From: Pseudomonas lini
GTDB lineage: Bacteria; Pseudomonadota; Gammaproteobacteria; Pseudomonadales; Pseudomonadaceae
Direction: 5' to 3'
Assembly (NCBI RefSeq): GCF_001042905.1
Contig: NZ_JYLB01000005.1
Location: 434,001 to 498,000, forward strand
DNA: 64,000 bases
Numbering within the stretch: position 1 is the stretch's first letter; every line of letters starts with the position of its first letter. The position numbers and the translations under genes were made by a program. The notes beneath the pieces were generated by a model. That model searched no databases. It was not told the origin of the DNA and saw only the letters and a program-made list of their open reading frames with translations. Shown in pieces: positions 61,322-64,000 of the stretch.

Positions 61322-61960
61322 ATGAGTAGAATTCTTGCCATTCACGCCAGCCCCCGTGGCGACCGATCACATTCGCGGCGTTTGGCCGAGGTGTTTCTTT
61401 GCGCCTGGCAGGGCCGCAACCCGCAGTCGCAACTGACCCGCCGTGAAGTCGGTCGGGCGTTGATTCCAGCTGTCAACGAAGCGTTTGTGGCGGCCGCTTT
61501 TCATCCGGAACCCGAAGCGCGACCACTGTCGATGCAGGCCGACCTGGCACTCAGCGATGAATTGGTGGGGGAGTTGCTCGGCCATGATCTGTTGGTGATT
61601 TCCACACCGATGTACAACTTCAGCGTGCCCAGCGGCCTCAAGGCCTGGATCGACCAGATTGTGCGGCTCGGGCTGACGTTCAATCACACCCTGGACAACG
61701 GCGTCGCTCAGTACGAGCCGCTGGTGCAGGGCAAGAAGGCGTTGATCGTCACCAGTCGCGGCGGTTTTGGTTTCGGCCCCGGCGGTGAACTTGAAGCGAT
61801 GAACCATGCCGATCCGTTGCTGCGCACGGCGCTGGGGTTTATTGGCATCACCGATGTCACGGTGGTCGCCGCCGAGGGCGAAGAGTCCGCCGAACGCACC
61901 TTCCAGGTGTCCGTGGCCGAGGCCGAGCAGCGTCTGCTGGCGCTGGCCAGGGAGTTCTAG
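61322..61960 (+). CDS. azoR: FMN-dependent NADH:azoreductase / quinone reductase
   Basis: 212-residue flavodoxin-fold enzyme that reduces quinones and azo compounds by two-electron transfer. Features are the N-terminal phosphate-binding loop HASPRGDRSHSRRLAEVF, STPMYNFSVPSGLKAWIDQIVRLGLTF (highly diagnostic) and the RGGFGFGPGG segment near FMN. AAGGAG lies upstream. The SMR gene begins one base after its stop, so the pair is an operon probably switched on by electrophilic or quinone stress through the divergent LysR protein. Confidence 0.92.
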   Translation: MSRILAIHASPRGDRSHSRRLAEVFLCAWQGRNPQSQLTRREVGRALIPAVNEAFVAAAFHPEPEARPLSMQADLALSDELVGELLGHDLLVISTPMYNFSVPSGLKAWIDQIVRLGLTFNHTLDNGVAQYEPLVQGKKALIVTSRGGFGFGPGGELEAMNHADPLLRTALGFIGITDVTVVAAEGEESAERTFQVSVAEAEQRLLALAREF

Positions 61961-62266
61961 ATGGCCTGGTTGTTCCTGCTGATCGCCGCCGGGTTCGAGG
62001 TCACCTTCGCCATGGGCATGAAGTACGCCGAAGGCTTCACCCGGCTCTGGCCGTCAGTCATTACGGTGGTGGCCGCGGTAGGCGGGATTTACTTCCTGAC
62101 CCTGGCCATGCGCGAATTGCCAGTGAGCATCGCCTACCCGATCTGGACCGCCATCGGTTCACTGGGCACGGTGTTTCTCGGCTTTGCGCTGCTCGGCGAA
62201 AGCCTGACAGCGCTCAAGCTGGTGTCGGTCGGGCTGATTGTGGCGGGTGTGGTGGGGTTGAAGTAG
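61961..62266 (+). CDS. Small multidrug resistance (SMR) family transporter, SugE/Gdx-like
   Basis: 101 residues with four membrane helices. The essential glutamate is in helix 1 (AAGFEVTFAMGMKYAEGF, Glu13). The second half has PVSIAYPIWTAIGSLGTVFLGFALLGESL, the typical SMR signature. Gdx/SugE-type members export guanidinium, while EmrE-type members export quaternary cations. The short loop and sequence lean towards the SugE type, but specificity is not certain. It is directly coupled to the azoreductase gene. Confidence 0.88.
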   Translation: MAWLFLLIAAGFEVTFAMGMKYAEGFTRLWPSVITVVAAVGGIYFLTLAMRELPVSIAYPIWTAIGSLGTVFLGFALLGESLTALKLVSVGLIVAGVVGLK

Positions 62267-62372
62267 GCGATGTCATAGACTGGTCGTTGAGTTGTCATCT
62301 TGGGTGGCGATGCTTGGCTGATGCCTTGCATCCGGCCTTGCTTCATCTCACCGATCACAAGGATGTTTATCC

Positions 62373-63263
62373 ATGTCGCAAGGTTCCGCCACGCGTTACC
62401 CCTTGGTGCTGGTCCCGGGGATGCTCGGTTTTATCCGTCTGTTGCTCTATCCCTATTGGTACGGAATCATTTCGGCGCTGCGCCGGGATGGGGCGACCGT
62501 GATTGCGGTGCAGGTCTCGCCGCTCAACTCCACCGAGGTACGCGGCGAGCAATTGCTGGCACGCATCGAGGAAATTTTGCGCGAAACCGGTGCCGAGAAG
62601 GTCAACCTGATCGGCCACAGCCAAGGCTCGCTGACCGCCCGTTACGCCGCGGCAAAACGCCCGGACCAGGTGGCTTCAGTGACCTCGGTGGCCGGGCCGA
62701 ATCACGGCTCGGAGCTGGCGGACCATCTGCACACCCATTATCCGGCTGACAGCGCCAAGGGCCGGCTGCTGAGCTTTTTACTGTGGCTGATCAGCGCGTT
62801 GATGTGCCTGCTGGAAACCGGCTATCGCGGGCCGAGACTGCCGGTGGATATCCCGGCTTCGCACCAATCCCTGACCACGGCGGGCGTGGCGCTGTTCAAT
62901 CAGCGTTATCCACAAGGTCTGCCTGACACTTGGGGCGGGCATGGTCCGGAAGTGGTCAATGGCGTGCGTTATTACTCCTGGTCCGGAACCTTGCAGCCAG
63001 GCAAGACCGATCGCGGGTGCAATCTGTTCGACGGGACAAACCGCAGTTGCCGGTTGTTTGCCAGGACCTTTGTGCGTGAAGCGGGGCATTGCGACGGGAT
63101 GGTCGGGCGTTACAGCTCGCATTTGGGGACGGTGATCGGTGATGAATACCCGATGGATCACTTCGATATCGTCAACCAGTCGCTGGGGCTGGTGGGCAAG
63201 GGGGCAGAGCCGGTGCGGTTGTTTGTTGAGCATGCGGCGCGGTTGAAGGCGGCCGGTGTGTGA
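62373..63263 (+). CDS. Lipase-like alpha/beta hydrolase without signal peptide
   Basis: 296 residues. The start resembles secreted family I lipases (RYPLVLVPGMLGF, oxyanion region), with nucleophile Ser83 in GHSQG. SVAGPNHGSELADHL and a C-terminal GHCDGMVGRYSSHLG...MDHFDIVNQSLGLV carry the likely catalytic Asp, calcium-site and His residues. True secreted lipases of this group have a Sec signal and a foldase gene beside them. Neither is present, so this is probably an intracellular esterase/lipase. The gene stands alone, followed by a REP pair. Confidence 0.85.
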   Translation: MSQGSATRYPLVLVPGMLGFIRLLLYPYWYGIISALRRDGATVIAVQVSPLNSTEVRGEQLLARIEEILRETGAEKVNLIGHSQGSLTARYAAAKRPDQVASVTSVAGPNHGSELADHLHTHYPADSAKGRLLSFLLWLISALMCLLETGYRGPRLPVDIPASHQSLTTAGVALFNQRYPQGLPDTWGGHGPEVVNGVRYYSWSGTLQPGKTDRGCNLFDGTNRSCRLFARTFVREAGHCDGMVGRYSSHLGTVIGDEYPMDHFDIVNQSLGLVGKGAEPVRLFVEHAARLKAAGV

Positions 63264-63289
63264 ACGGCAGTGGGACCGCGTTATCGTTC

Positions 63290-63380
63290 TTCGCGGGCAA
63301 GCCACGCTCCCACAGGTTTTGTGTCGGACGCCCGTAATAGGCACGACGCCAAACCTGTGGGAGCGTGGCTTGCCCGCGAA
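63290..63380. repeat. Paired REP element, GCGTGGCTTGCCCGCG family
   Basis: TTCGCGGGCAAGCCACGCTC then CCACAGGTTT, and its exact complement, with a 33-base centre. The C-to-A core variant (CCACGCTC) sets it apart from the other copies. Confidence 0.85.
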
Positions 63381-63389
63381 AGCGTCATA

Positions 63390-64000
63390 TCAGGCAACAC
63401 TGACCTTTCGGCCCAGCACCGTGGTCCAGCGCTCCGACAAAATCACCCCGCCCAGCGTCAACACCCCACCCACCAAGTGATACAGCGCCAACTGTTCATG
63501 CAGCACCACCGCCGCAATCAGCGCAGTAATCAACGGCAGCAAATTGAAAAACAGCGTGGTCCGGCTCGGCCCCAGGCGCACCACGGCCTGCATCCACGCC
63601 AGCGGCGCAAGCATCGAGGCCAGCAGGCAGGCGTAGAGCACCAGCGGAATGTTATGCAGGGTCGGGCCGATTTTCGGTGAGGCGAGGAACAGCGGAAACA
63701 GCACCACCACCGCGACCAACACCTGCAAATACAACAACACCAGCGGCGGCAAACGCAGCTGCCATTTCTTCAGCAAGGTGCTGTAAATCGCATACGCCAG
63801 CGTGGCGATCAGCATCATCGCGTCGCCCAGGTTCACCCCGTGTTCCAGCAAAGCGCCAAGGCTGCCGGACGACACCACCACCAAAACCCCCGCAAACGAC
63901 AACACCGCGCCGGCCAGTGCGCCGGCGGTCAGGCGTTGGCCGAGGCAGACAATCGCCATGGCCAGCGACATCAATGGCATCAGCGACAAAATGATCCCCA
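63390..64000 (-). CDS. EamA/DMT family transporter (partial, 5' end outside)
   Basis: The C-terminal about 203 residues of a drug/metabolite transporter of the 10-helix EamA type. They include the end of the first EamA repeat (LSLMPLMSLAMAIVCLGQRLTAGALAGAVLSFAGVLVV) and the complete second repeat (GDAMMLIATLAYAIYSTLLKKW ... LGPSRTTLFFNLLPLITALIAAVVLHEQL). The frame is open to the window edge, so the start lies beyond 64000. Substrate unknown. It is convergent to the lipase-like gene. Confidence 0.9.
   Translation of the reverse strand, partial: GIILSLMPLMSLAMAIVCLGQRLTAGALAGAVLSFAGVLVVVSSGSLGALLEHGVNLGDAMMLIATLAYAIYSTLLKKWQLRLPPLVLLYLQVLVAVVVLFPLFLASPKIGPTLHNIPLVLYACLLASMLAPLAWMQAVVRLGPSRTTLFFNLLPLITALIAAVVLHEQLALYHLVGGVLTLGGVILSERWTTVLGRKVSVA

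Overview
The window is a chromosomal segment of a Pseudomonas, most likely of the P. fluorescens group. The evidence is gene content and order (mutL-miaA-hfq-hflX-hflK-hflC, hisZ-purA, rnr-rlmB, rpsF-rpsR-rplI-dnaB, azurin, nadE-pncB, ureE-ureF-ureG, desT), GC-rich codon use, and many short REP-type palindromes of the kinds common in fluorescent pseudomonads. From memory, the gene order follows P. aeruginosa PAO1 from about PA4946 (mutL) to PA4890 (desT), with strain-specific genes inserted. No phage, insertion sequence, integrase or CRISPR array was seen.

Layout. 1-9431: core housekeeping genes (mismatch repair, tRNA modification, RNA chaperone, HflX and HflKC, hisZ, purA). 9536-14233: a chemotaxis receptor facing a two-gene iron(III) ABC transporter that has no ATPase gene beside it. 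14453-14912: two identical tRNA-Leu(CAG) transcription units. 15074-24900: rnr-rlmB, the small ribosomal-protein operon, dnaB and a YgiQ-type radical SAM gene. 25065-26902: a compact, less GC-rich three-gene unit (a protein with a hydrophobic centre plus two paralogous four-helix membrane proteins) that looks like an effector with two immunity genes. 27078-33818: a transglutaminase / permuted ATP-grasp / transglutaminase operon behind a sigma-54-like promoter. 33953-37844: LOG-family enzyme, azurin, nadE and pncB. 38010-41005: a low-GC accessory patch with an amino acid:cation symporter, a divergent HTH gene and two tiny genes. 41103-45141: LysR regulator with amaB and amaA (pipecolate/lysine catabolism). 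45262-50665: a complete branched-chain amino acid ABC transporter behind a consensus sigma-54 promoter and a regularly spaced repeat array. 50822-51497: a non-coding stretch with clustered DnaA-box sequences. 51498-57666: YdfG-like reductase, AGE-family epimerase, nickel permease, ureG/F/E, DesT-like regulator and a secreted protein built of 14-residue repeats. 58054-64000: AsmA-like protein, LysR regulator divergent from an azoreductase and an SMR pump, a cytoplasmic lipase-like protein, and the end of an EamA transporter.

How the genes work together. The nitrogen theme is strong: amaAB and its regulator, the liv operon, the amidoligase-like operon, urease nickel loading and NAD salvage/synthesis are near neighbours, and two of the transcription units carry sigma-54-type promoters. 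The likeliest undescribed systems are the 25065-26902 unit, the 27078-33818 operon, the operator array at 45262-45361 and the 14-residue repeat protein at 57154-57666. All functional statements come from reading motifs and from knowledge of families; no database search was run.
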